Shown piece by piece: positions 1 to 7,520 of a DNA stretch of 64,000 nucleotides (its first letter is position 1; every line of letters starts with the position of its first letter). The notes under the pieces were generated by a model. It saw only the letters and a list, made by a program, of their open reading frames with translations, had not been told where the DNA came from and did not search any database. The stretch covers positions 124,001 through 188,000 of the forward strand of contig NZ_JAAMRE010000006.1 in the NCBI RefSeq assembly GCF_013522705.1, written 5' to 3'. The stretch comes from Pseudomonas lurida (GTDB lineage Bacteria; Pseudomonadota; Gammaproteobacteria; Pseudomonadales; Pseudomonadaceae). A program made the position numbers and the translations under genes.

Positions 1-909
1 CGCCACGCCCTTGGCGGTGGAGGAGGAGTTCAGGCCGAGGATGCCCCCATCAGCGTTAATGATCGTCGAGCCTTTGGCGCCATCCAGACGGATATTGGCG
101 TTATTGCCCTTGAAGTAGTTCCAGCTGGGGTTGTTGGCGTAGGTGCCCGCCAGGCAGCTGTTCAAGGTGATGCCAAACGGCTGGGTATCGGTGAACGTCC
201 CTTTGCCGTTGAATACACGTTTTTCCCAGGACCGCATCGGCACTTCGATGATGTTGCCGGTGGCTTGGGGCAGGCTGCAGCCTGCGACCGTCACGCTGCC
301 GTTGATAAAGCCTTTGACCCACTCCAGCGGCGTGCCGGTATCGTTGAGGTCAATGCGGTAAATTTGCAGGTTATTCAAATCGTGGCGCCCCGGCGCGATA
401 GGTCCGGTTTTTACCAGATAGGCGTTGTTGTGAAAGTTGTAAGTGTAGCCACCCGAATTGCAATCGGTATAAACCCAAGGAAAACTCTCGCTGCTAGTCG
501 CCAGACATAAGAACGCAGGTTTGGCGACGGTCCTTACGGCCACACCAAGGCCGGGGATATTGGTTTCGTAAATCGCACCTTTGATTGAATTGCCCGCGGC
601 CACCGCCGCCATGGTTGGTGCCTTAGGCAGCAACATGACGGCCTCTACCGTGAGCGGCTGGGTCGGACAGCCCAGCGATAGCCAAGTGTCGACAATGCCG
701 GGGCCGACTGCGGAGCCCAGCGGAGCATCCTGAGGAATATAGGCATCGCCGAAATCGTATGTGTTGACCGTCGGTTTTTTATCGAAGCACTCCGCCCACG
801 CCGACTCCCCAAACAGCACCTGCGCCACACCCAACGCCAGCAGCGACGTCAATGTTTTGAACCCACCGAGGCGCTTTGCCCCGGCCTTTTTCGCGTTAGA
901 AATCTTCAT
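1..909 (-). CDS. Fimbrial tip adhesin of CUP operon 2 (3' end outside window)
   Basis: This is the last visible gene of the second chaperone-usher operon and runs off the left edge. The ATG at 909 overlaps the TGA of the usher gene (ATGA), so the two are translationally coupled. About 303 codons are present. They begin with a basic N-terminus and a hydrophobic segment ending in SAWA-E, a signal peptide that is long for the class. The mature part has widely spaced cysteines and no homology I can name. Position after the usher, export signal and Cys pattern fit a two-domain tip adhesin (receptor-binding domain, then a C-terminal pilin domain that would lie outside the window). The adhesin role is inferred from context; its ligand cannot be told. 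The reading frame is open with no internal stops down to base 1. Confidence 0.7.
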   Translation of the reverse strand, partial: MKISNAKKAGAKRLGGFKTLTSLLALGVAQVLFGESAWAECFDKKPTVNTYDFGDAYIPQDAPLGSAVGPGIVDTWLSLGCPTQPLTVEAVMLLPKAPTMAAVAAGNSIKGAIYETNIPGLGVAVRTVAKPAFLCLATSSESFPWVYTDCNSGGYTYNFHNNAYLVKTGPIAPGRHDLNNLQIYRIDLNDTGTPLEWVKGFINGSVTVAGCSLPQATGNIIEVPMRSWEKRVFNGKGTFTDTQPFGITLNSCLAGTYANNPSWNYFKGNNANIRLDGAKGSTIINADGGILGLNSSSTAKGVA

Positions 910-3422
910 TTGCTTGGTACTCCACACACAGCATCCATCACCCGATAGCCATCGGTGACCGGTGCCTGACTTATATCCAGGCGGATCGCGCAACGTTGCG
1001 CGGCTTGCTCGCCCCATTTCATGGTGTAAGTCTTGCCGTCGCCCACCGACAGCAGCACTTGCCCGCCCTGCCCGACCACGCCGGCCACACCGTCGGTGTC
1101 ATCCATCACAGTGGTGCCGAACGGCAGCAACGAGCCGTCTTGCAGGCGCACGTTGAGCAGGACTTTTTCCGAGCGGCTGGCGGCGAAGGTGGTCTTGACC
1201 ACCGCGCCGCGACGCGGCGTCACGTTACTCACGCCCTCGGCAATGTCGACATTGGTGTCCACCGCGCTGGTGTCCACGGCGATACGGTTCTTGCGGTACG
1301 GTGTGACATACGGCACCAGGGCATAGCCCTTTTTGTTGGTGACGGTGCCCGGCGCGTTGAGCAGGCCCACATTCGGCGTGTCCTTGACCTCCACCAGCGC
1401 CACGGTTTCGCCCAGGGTCTGGCCGAACTCGATGCCATCGGCATGGCCGAGTACCGAACCGCTGGCGCTCACCGACGTCTGCTTGTAGCCCTGCCCAACG
1501 CTGACGCCGGCGCCCAACTGGGCGAACGGCGCGCGGTAACCGAGCAATACCGAGCCAGTGCTGCCGCGGGTTTCGCCGTGATTGGCGTCGACCGAGTAGT
1601 TGAGGTTGCCGTCGCGACCACTGAGCCCGGCGCGCTGGTCGAACGTGCCGTCGGTGTTGCGGGTGACGCTGTAGCTGCCGGTGTTGCGGGTTTGCCCGAA
1701 CGGCATCGACACGGTGAACACCACTTGGTTGCTCTCGCCGAACGAGTCGGTCAGGGTCTTACTGGCGTAGACGCCGTAGGTCACGCCTTTGTGCTGAGTG
1801 TTGAACCCCAACTGCATCTGTTTATCGGTGCGGCTGGAACCCCAATAATTCTGTTGGCTCACGTTCAAATACAGCGAGCCGTAGCTGTCCAGGGCCTGGT
1901 TGATACTGGCCTCGACTTTGGTGCGCTTGCTGATACCGCCGTATTCGTTGGGCTGCTGCAGCGCCACCGCGTCACTGAAGTCCTGATAACCCTCGGTGGA
2001 ATAGCGATAACCGGCGAAGCGTACCGACGTACCGGTCTCGAACGCCTTGCCGTAGCGCACACCGACACTGCGGCCCTTCTCGCTCGTGCCTTTGGTTGAA
2101 AGGCCCTGAGGGATGTCGGTCTGCGCCTGGGTCACGTCCAGCGACACCGCGCCGAGGCTGCCCAGGCTCTTGCCTACGCCCACCACGCCGGCACGATAGA
2201 AATCCGCACCGAGCAGGCCGCCGTATAAAGTCAGGTCAAATGGCAGCCCGTAGGCCAGCGAGCCCTGCACGAAAGCCGGGCGGGCACCGCCGGATGAGTC
2301 GTTGTACTCGCCCACGGTGGCGCTGTAGCGCCACGTCTTCTCACGCAGCATGTTGCCCAAGGTGGCATATGGCTGGGTGAAGCGGCGCTCACGGCCGTCG
2401 GCTTCGGTGATGATGATTTCCAGATCACCGCTGCCACTGGCGGCGTTCAGATCGTCGATTTCGAACGCACCCGGCGCCACGTAGGTGGTGTAAAGCGAAT
2501 AGCCGTTCTGGCGCACCTCGACCTTGGCCTGGGTGTCGGCAATGCCACGGATCACCGGGGCGTAACCTTGCATCGAGTCGGGCAGCATGCCCATGTCGGA
2601 TGCAATCTGTGCGCCGCGAAACGGGATGGTGTCGAACACATCGCCCGGGGTGAAGCTTTCGCCCAGGGTCAAGGTGCCCTTGATCGCAGTGAGGTCACGT
2701 TGCGCATAGGTGTTGCTGCGCTGCCAGGAGCGTTGGCCATGGTTGTCCTGGCGGAACGAAGAGCTTGAGCGAAAACGCCAGTCGCCCAGGTTGAAACCAC
2801 CGTTGGCGTACAGACTGTATTGGCTGCCGTGGCCCTGGGCATCGCTTTGGGTCTGAGCCGCCGAAAACTGGTAGTTGAGCATCGCGGCATTGATGCCACG
2901 GTCCCAATCCTGCGGCGCCACGTAACCGGCGGCGTCGCGGCGCAGGGCAATCTGCGGCACACTGATGTCCAGGGCCAGGCGATGGGCGTCGAAGCTCACC
3001 GAGGCACCTTCGATCATGCTGGGCAAATCCACGCAGTCCGGCAGCGCCTCGCCCGGCTTCACGAAGGCCTCGAGCTTGATTCCCAGGTCCTTGAGGAAGG
3101 CTTCGGACAGGCACGCTTTAACGTCACCGCTGGCCGCGTCTTTGGCGAACGTCATGTCCCGACGGTCGAAAAAGCTCTGGTTCAAACGCACCAGCACCGG
3201 GTAAATCCCTGGGCCGATTGTGCCGTTATTGGCGATGGCATCCAGGTCGAGGTTAGGCCCGGCGTTGGCGCCGCCGAAACTTTGCATAAAGCCGGAATCG
3301 AATTTATCGCCACTGTCGGCCTGTGCCACGCTGCCCAGCAGCGCACTGAGGACGGCAACACACAATGGCAATGGCACCGATGGAATCGACGAACGTGGCG
3401 TGGTGAAGGTGGCGCTTCGCAT
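906..3422 (-). CDS. Outer membrane fimbrial usher (PapC/FimD family), CUP operon 2
   Basis: This is a beta-barrel assembly platform that accepts chaperone-subunit complexes in the periplasm and polymerises and secretes the pilus. It has a signal peptide ending near AQA-DSG, an N-terminal domain that would bind chaperones, a long Gly/Tyr/Ser-rich barrel region with the typical GDVFDTIPFRG-like and ATLGNMLREK-like stretches of PapC ushers, and a C-terminal domain with a late Cys pair (QRCAIRL...DAVCG). Length (about 838 aa) is normal for the family. I chose the ATG at 3422; an in-frame TTG at 3437 is the alternative. It follows the chaperone gene by about 70 bp and overlaps the adhesin gene by 4 bp. 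Confidence 0.93.
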   Translation of the reverse strand: MRSATFTTPRSSIPSVPLPLCVAVLSALLGSVAQADSGDKFDSGFMQSFGGANAGPNLDLDAIANNGTIGPGIYPVLVRLNQSFFDRRDMTFAKDAASGDVKACLSEAFLKDLGIKLEAFVKPGEALPDCVDLPSMIEGASVSFDAHRLALDISVPQIALRRDAAGYVAPQDWDRGINAAMLNYQFSAAQTQSDAQGHGSQYSLYANGGFNLGDWRFRSSSSFRQDNHGQRSWQRSNTYAQRDLTAIKGTLTLGESFTPGDVFDTIPFRGAQIASDMGMLPDSMQGYAPVIRGIADTQAKVEVRQNGYSLYTTYVAPGAFEIDDLNAASGSGDLEIIITEADGRERRFTQPYATLGNMLREKTWRYSATVGEYNDSSGGARPAFVQGSLAYGLPFDLTLYGGLLGADFYRAGVVGVGKSLGSLGAVSLDVTQAQTDIPQGLSTKGTSEKGRSVGVRYGKAFETGTSVRFAGYRYSTEGYQDFSDAVALQQPNEYGGISKRTKVEASINQALDSYGSLYLNVSQQNYWGSSRTDKQMQLGFNTQHKGVTYGVYASKTLTDSFGESNQVVFTVSMPFGQTRNTGSYSVTRNTDGTFDQRAGLSGRDGNLNYSVDANHGETRGSTGSVLLGYRAPFAQLGAGVSVGQGYKQTSVSASGSVLGHADGIEFGQTLGETVALVEVKDTPNVGLLNAPGTVTNKKGYALVPYVTPYRKNRIAVDTSAVDTNVDIAEGVSNVTPRRGAVVKTTFAASRSEKVLLNVRLQDGSLLPFGTTVMDDTDGVAGVVGQGGQVLLSVGDGKTYTMKWGEQAAQRCAIRLDISQAPVTDGYRVMDAVCGVPSK

Positions 3423-3494
3423 AACGATACTCGACAAGCAGCCCCCGCGAAGTCACAGCGGCGAGCAGATTAAAAAAAGGGCGAAAGTGCGGCG

Positions 3495-4235
3495 TTAAGG
3501 CATGTTGCCCAGCGGGGCGGTCAGCGGTTCGGCGTACCCGCCAAAGTCGTTGATGAAGCTGAACATCACTTCACCGTTGTTGCCTTTAAAGCCCGGCAGT
3601 GCAAAACGCTGGGTGCTCATTGGCGCAACCATCTTCGGCTCCACCACTTCCACTTGCTGTGGACCGGCGCTGACTTTCACCGCGATAAACGACACGTGAT
3701 AAGCGCTGGGGTTGTTCACTTGCAACGCGGTCTTGCCGTTGTCCTGCACCAGGCTCCAGCGCAAGGCGTTGGGCGCGTCGTAGGCCGAGCCGGGCAACTT
3801 GGCCGGGCGATAGAACAGTTTGATGCGGGTACGCATGGCCACTTTCAGGGTGTTTTCATTGCCTTTGCCGGCCACCGGGATTTCCTGGGCGTTGAAATAG
3901 AACACCGACTCACGGTCTTGCGGCAGCGCGCCTGGCACCTTCTGGATGCGCACCATTTGCTCTTTGCGCGGGTCCAGGCGGAACAGCGGCGGCGTGGCCA
4001 CGAACGGTGTGGTGGTGGTGTTGTCGTCGGCCGCGGTGTTGATCCAGGTCTGCACCGCATAAGGTTGCGCGGTGGTGTTGCTGACCATGATCGAAGCGTC
4101 GCGCTTGTTGCCGTCGAACACGATACGGGTGCCGCCGAGCATCACGCCGGCCTGGCCGGCAGTGCTCAACAACACACTGCCCAGTACTACGGCTGCCAGG
4201 GGCAACCGCTTGGAAAAAAGGGATAGAGCGTGCAT
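3495..4235 (-). CDS. Periplasmic fimbrial chaperone (PapD/FimC family), CUP operon 2
   Basis: This is a two-domain Ig-like chaperone that caps pilus subunits by donor-strand complementation and delivers them to the usher. A signal peptide ends around AGQA-GVML. The family signature follows (TRIVFDGNKRDASIMVSN, then QTWI, then a DRESVFYFNAQEIP block containing the conserved motif of PapD-like proteins), then RIKLFYRP, which carries the conserved basic residue that anchors the subunit C-terminus. ATG at 4235 is preferred because an AGGAGG lies 9 nt upstream; the ATG at 4244 directly abuts it. In this operon the chaperone precedes the usher, unlike operon 1. Confidence 0.93.
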   Translation of the reverse strand: MHALSLFSKRLPLAAVVLGSVLLSTAGQAGVMLGGTRIVFDGNKRDASIMVSNTTAQPYAVQTWINTAADDNTTTTPFVATPPLFRLDPRKEQMVRIQKVPGALPQDRESVFYFNAQEIPVAGKGNENTLKVAMRTRIKLFYRPAKLPGSAYDAPNALRWSLVQDNGKTALQVNNPSAYHVSFIAVKVSAGPQQVEVVEPKMVAPMSTQRFALPGFKGNNGEVMFSFINDFGGYAEPLTAPLGNMP

Positions 4236-4285
4236 CTGATTCATCCTCCTGCCGCCCGGGGCCAGGCCCCGAGGCGTGTGGGACG

Positions 4286-4308
4286 ACAGCCGCGCGTCTC
4301 GCGGCTGT
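4286..4308 (-). terminator. Stem-loop between pilin and chaperone genes of CUP operon 2
   Basis: A perfect 9-bp stem (ACAGCCGCG/CGCGGCTGT, 5-nt loop) lies right after the pilin stop codon. It has no T-tract, so it is more likely an mRNA-stabilising or processing hairpin that raises pilin over chaperone/usher expression than a full terminator. A second small GC hairpin lies at about 4257-4271. Confidence 0.5.
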
Positions 4309-4320
4309 TCATCGGCCGAC

Positions 4321-4869
4321 TTACTGGTAGTCGACGGTGAACGCAGCCTTGGCGTTGGCCGGGCCGGAGGTCGCCGTGCCGGTGGCGATGTAGTTGGCTG
4401 TAAAGCGCAGCGGTTGGGTCAGGTCCAGGTACGGAGCGGAGCCCAGCCCCAGTTGCACGTCGTTGCCGTCTTTATCTTTGATCTGTACAGCGACATTGCT
4501 GGCGTGTCCGGCGTCCGGGGTGATGCCAATCCATTGGCCGCTGGCGCTGGCGGTGCCGCTCAGGGACAAGAACTTGACCACCGCTTTCTTGCCAGTGACG
4601 CTGCAGCCTGGGGCGGTAGTGTCGATGGTCAGGGTGAACGCGCCACCACCAGCCACGGCACCGGCAGTTGCCAGGGAGCTGGCAGGGACGCTGCCCAGAG
4701 ACACGTCGCCGGCGCCGGCCGAACCGTTCAGGTCGCTGACCACTACCGGGCACGTGTTGTCGGTCACACTGCCGACGAAGTTGATTTCGCCGTCAGCGGC
4801 CATGGCAGCCTGAGAACCAGCAGCCAGAACCAGAGCAGCGACCAAACCTTTGAGAGCAAACTTGTTCAT
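4321..4869 (-). CDS. Major fimbrial subunit (type 1 pilin family), CUP operon 2
   Basis: This is a secreted pilin of about 182 aa. The signal peptide (MNKFALKG... AMA-ADGE) is followed by a pilin domain beginning GEINFVGSVTDNTCPV. Two cysteines (NTCPV and APGCSVTG) would form the conserved disulfide of type 1 pilins, and the protein ends on an aromatic beta-zipper (AAFTVDYQ). Start chosen at the ATG of MNKF; an in-frame ATG two codons upstream (4875) is possible, with GGAA as the only visible Shine-Dalgarno. It is the first gene of operon 2, expressed from the region 4870-5060, which carries a response-regulator-type dyad. Confidence 0.92.
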   Translation of the reverse strand: MNKFALKGLVAALVLAAGSQAAMAADGEINFVGSVTDNTCPVVVSDLNGSAGAGDVSLGSVPASSLATAGAVAGGGAFTLTIDTTAPGCSVTGKKAVVKFLSLSGTASASGQWIGITPDAGHASNVAVQIKDKDGNDVQLGLGSAPYLDLTQPLRFTANYIATGTATSGPANAKAAFTVDYQ

Positions 4870-5000
4870 TTTCATATTCCAGATAAGAGAGATGTGGGGA
4901 AGCGTGAGTGCTTCGATTCGTCGTGATCGCATTGCCGCCCGGGCGGTGTATTGTGCGTCTCAACGGGGCTCATTATCTGGAGGGGGGTACCCTTTCCACG

Positions 5001-5036
5001 TAGGACTAATGCCGCACGCCTGTAGGAATTTTCCTA
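5001..5036. promoter_or_regulatory. Dyad TAGGAATTTTCCTA plus a half-site 22 bp away, upstream of CUP operon 2
   Basis: Bases 5023-5036 form a perfect inverted repeat of the heptad TTTCCTA/ATTCCTA. A second TAGG-type half-site starts at 5001, exactly 22 bp closer to the pilin gene. The same arrangement occurs before CUP operon 1. BvgA-type regulators bind inverted heptads of this kind and stack at 22-bp intervals; the sequence also resembles the enterobacterial RcsB box. The binding protein is inferred to be one or both of the NarL-family regulators in this cluster. Confidence 0.6.
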
Positions 5037-5060
5037 GCGCTATTTAAAGGGCAACACGCT

Positions 5061-5687
5061 TCAGACCAGCTCATTGCGCCGCGCGAAGGCGGCCAGGCAC
5101 ACCACCGACTTGACCTTCAGCTTCACGATCAAACGGGTTTTGTAGTTGCTCACGGTCTTGATGCTCAGCAGCATGGACGCGGCGATTTCCGGGTTGCTCA
5201 AGCCCATTGCCAACTGCTGCAGGATGGCCAGTTCTCGATCGGTGAGGCTATGGATCAGCTTCAGGTCCTGGCTCTGCACTTCGCTGCGCGCCACCGAATG
5301 CATGCCCAGGTTGGGAAAGAAGGTGTAGCCGTCCATCGCTGCCCGCACTGCCTTGACCAGGTAGTTGAGGTCGTCGGCCTTGGAGATAAACCCGGCGGCG
5401 CCGGCGCGCATGCTGCGCATGGAATAGAACAGCGCCGACTGCGAGGTCAGCACCAGAAATTTGCATGACAGGCCCAGGGCGCGCACGCGGGCGATCACTT
5501 CCAGGCCGTCGAGACGTGCCAGGGTAATGTCCAGCACCATCAGGTCGGGCCGATGCTCGCGCGCCAGTTGCACCGCGTCGGCGCCGTTGTCGGCCTCGGC
5601 GACCACGTTGAACTGCTGCTGTTGCAGCACCATCCGCACCGACGCGCGAATGCACGGATGATCGTCCGCCACTATTGCTTTGAGCAT
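5061..5687 (-). CDS. NarL/BvgA/RocA-type response regulator, fifth gene of CUP operon 1
   Basis: This is a DNA-binding response regulator of 208 aa. The N-terminal receiver has the acidic pair in VADDHP, phospho-acceptor Asp53 (VLDITLARLDG) and a switch Lys (ISKADD). The C-terminal LuxR-type helix-turn-helix contains LTDRELAILQQLAMGLSNPEIA and TVSNYKTRL. ATG at 5687 is preferred, with a GAGGGG Shine-Dalgarno. The closest relatives I recognise are BvgA, EvgA and RocA1. It is a paralogue of the regulator at 14661-15287. It lies 36 bp after the operon 1 adhesin gene and about 190 bp upstream of the operon 2 pilin, so it is probably co-transcribed with fimbria 1 and well placed to act on fimbria 2. 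Confidence 0.92.
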   Translation of the reverse strand: MLKAIVADDHPCIRASVRMVLQQQQFNVVAEADNGADAVQLAREHRPDLMVLDITLARLDGLEVIARVRALGLSCKFLVLTSQSALFYSMRSMRAGAAGFISKADDLNYLVKAVRAAMDGYTFFPNLGMHSVARSEVQSQDLKLIHSLTDRELAILQQLAMGLSNPEIAASMLLSIKTVSNYKTRLIVKLKVKSVVCLAAFARRNELV

Positions 5688-5723
5688 AAGCCCCTCTCTG
5701 AATCGCCGCCCCGGCAACGGGGC

Positions 5724-6731
5724 TCAGTAGTAAACGATCTGCACCACCATCACCGCGTCGAACGGCCCGACTTTGGGGTCACCCAAGGGCACCAGGGTCG
5801 CGTTGAACGGCACGTCGATATGGCTGACGTCCGCCGCGAAGTTGGCCAGGGGAAACGGTTCGTTGATCGGCACCTGGTTGTTGCGCGCATCGCGGATCTC
5901 GATGCCGAACTGGCTGTCGCTGGCTGGCAGGATGTAGTCGCCTTGCACGCTGTTGCTCAGGAACGTCGCACCGATGTTGAGCGCGCTGCTGCATTTCTTT
6001 TCCAGTGCCAGGCTCAAAGGTTTGGTCGGACGCGGCGGCGAGAAGCCTGTGGACGACTTGCCGACCGCGCCGAAGTCGACGATGCCCGGTTCCGGCGTAA
6101 CTTTAACGTCCACCGTGCAGGCCGTGCCGACGATGTTCTGCAAGCCACTGAGCTGGAACCGAAAGTTGCCGAACGGGTTACTCGGCCCACCGTTAAGGCC
6201 GTATAAACCGTCGAACTGGAATACGTCGTAGGTGTCCTGGGATGGCCGTTGCAACGGCAGCAAGCCGCGCTTGCGGATGACCACCTGGAACGCAATGGTC
6301 GGGTTAACCAGGGAACACGCCAGCATGTCTTCGGCGCTGTGTGCATCCGGGCAACCAGGGGAAACAAACCCGCTGTCCACACCTTGTGTGGGGTTGGCAC
6401 TCCAGTCACCGTCCCAGGCCGTCACCTGCCTGTACACCAGGCCGAACTCGATGCCCCATGGCGTAGCGTCGAGGCCTGCGGGGTTACCGTAAAAATAGAT
6501 CGGGTCGTTTTCAGCGTAGTGAATATCGAATTTCTTCCAGCACTTGGCAGAAATCACATGGGTCTTGGAGCGCCAGATGATGGTGCCATCGGGCACCGTG
6601 TCCGGCACCGAAACCGGGCCGATATAATCCGTCAGGTAGCTGCCATCGCTCAGCGACGTGCACTGCATTCCCCAACTGACCTGGGCGCACAACAGCAGCA
6701 ATGCGGCCAGGCACAGTTTGCCAAGCGTCAT
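5724..6731 (-). CDS. Fimbrial tip adhesin, CUP operon 1
   Basis: This is a secreted two-domain protein of 335 aa. A signal peptide (MTLGKLCLAALLLLCAQVSWG) is followed by a Cys-containing N-terminal region (to about residue 195) with many aromatic residues. A C-terminal pilin-like domain starts near CTVDVKVTPEPGIVDFG, with a second Cys in KKCSSALNIG, and ends in the aromatic strand VVQIVYY. This is the layout of FimH-like adhesins: ligand-binding domain first, pilin domain last. Its ATG overlaps the chaperone stop (ATGA). The adhesin role rests on position and architecture; the N-terminal domain is not one I can match, so the receptor is unknown. Confidence 0.78.
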   Translation of the reverse strand: MTLGKLCLAALLLLCAQVSWGMQCTSLSDGSYLTDYIGPVSVPDTVPDGTIIWRSKTHVISAKCWKKFDIHYAENDPIYFYGNPAGLDATPWGIEFGLVYRQVTAWDGDWSANPTQGVDSGFVSPGCPDAHSAEDMLACSLVNPTIAFQVVIRKRGLLPLQRPSQDTYDVFQFDGLYGLNGGPSNPFGNFRFQLSGLQNIVGTACTVDVKVTPEPGIVDFGAVGKSSTGFSPPRPTKPLSLALEKKCSSALNIGATFLSNSVQGDYILPASDSQFGIEIRDARNNQVPINEPFPLANFAADVSHIDVPFNATLVPLGDPKVGPFDAVMVVQIVYY

Positions 6732-7474
6732 GGTTTGACCCCGGTGCAGGTTTCTCCGGCGCATTTGAACAACGTGTCTGACTGCCCGCCGAAGTCATTC
6801 ATGTTGGAGATGCGCAGCGTCTTGAAGCTCGTATTCGCCAAGGCAAAGCGTGCACCGGAAAACGGCGCGATCATGGTCGCAGGCAGCGGCACCGAGGTTT
6901 TTTCCTCTCCCGTCAACAGACCGACCACGGTGATATGGAACGGCGAAGGGTTGTCCAGCAGCAGTTGCTTGCCGGCGCTGTCGATCTTCACGTTCAAACG
7001 CAAGGCCAGATCTTCGCCACGCTCGCGCTTGACCACCGCCGGGCGGTAAAACAGCTTGATCTTGGACTGTAAGGCGATCTGCATCGCGTTCACCACCTCG
7101 GTCTTCGGCGGAATCTCGCGCACATTGAGGTAGAACACCGATTCGCGATCCTTCGGCAACCCCAGCTCCGGCAGCTTGACGATGCGCAGGATGCTGCTCT
7201 CGTTGGCCTCCATCCGCTGCAACGGTGGCAGCACCATGAACGGCGCGGTGACCTTCTGCCCCGCTTCGTTCTCGATCCAGGATTGCACCACGAACGGCAG
7301 TTGCGGGTTCTTGTTGCTCAGGGTCACGCTCACCGAGGGAGCGCTTTCCTCAAACACCAGGCGGGTACGGTCGGGGACCACGGCGGCATTGGCCAGTAAA
7401 GGCGCGCTGGCGAGCATGGCCAGGACCAGGCGGGTAAACAGGCGGTGTGCGTTTACAAAGGAAGTAGGGTGCAT
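6728..7474 (-). CDS. Periplasmic fimbrial chaperone (PapD/FimC family), CUP operon 1
   Basis: This is a PapD-like subunit chaperone of 248 aa. The signal peptide ends at about ANA-AVVP; the fold shows as TRLVFEESAPSVSVTLSNKN, QSWIENE, DRESVFYLNVREIPP and KIKLFYRP, the standard family landmarks. A C-terminal Cys pair (KCAGETC) is an extra not seen in the operon 2 copy. GGAG lies 7 nt before the ATG. It sits between the usher and the adhesin, so the order in this operon is pilin-usher-chaperone-adhesin, which is less common than chaperone before usher. Confidence 0.93.
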   Translation of the reverse strand: MHPTSFVNAHRLFTRLVLAMLASAPLLANAAVVPDRTRLVFEESAPSVSVTLSNKNPQLPFVVQSWIENEAGQKVTAPFMVLPPLQRMEANESSILRIVKLPELGLPKDRESVFYLNVREIPPKTEVVNAMQIALQSKIKLFYRPAVVKRERGEDLALRLNVKIDSAGKQLLLDNPSPFHITVVGLLTGEEKTSVPLPATMIAPFSGARFALANTSFKTLRISNMNDFGGQSDTLFKCAGETCTGVKP

Positions 7475-7520
7475 GGTGTTTCTCCAAAAAGTTCAGGTTC
7501 GCGCCGCTATGGCGCGCGAT

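Noticed and set aside
5023..5036. True RcsB box controlled by an Rcs phosphorelay
   Set aside because: The 14-mer is close to the enterobacterial RcsAB box, but no RcsB/RcsA/RcsF-type genes are seen here, and the regulators present resemble BvgA/RocA, whose heptad and 22-bp spacing explain the pattern better.
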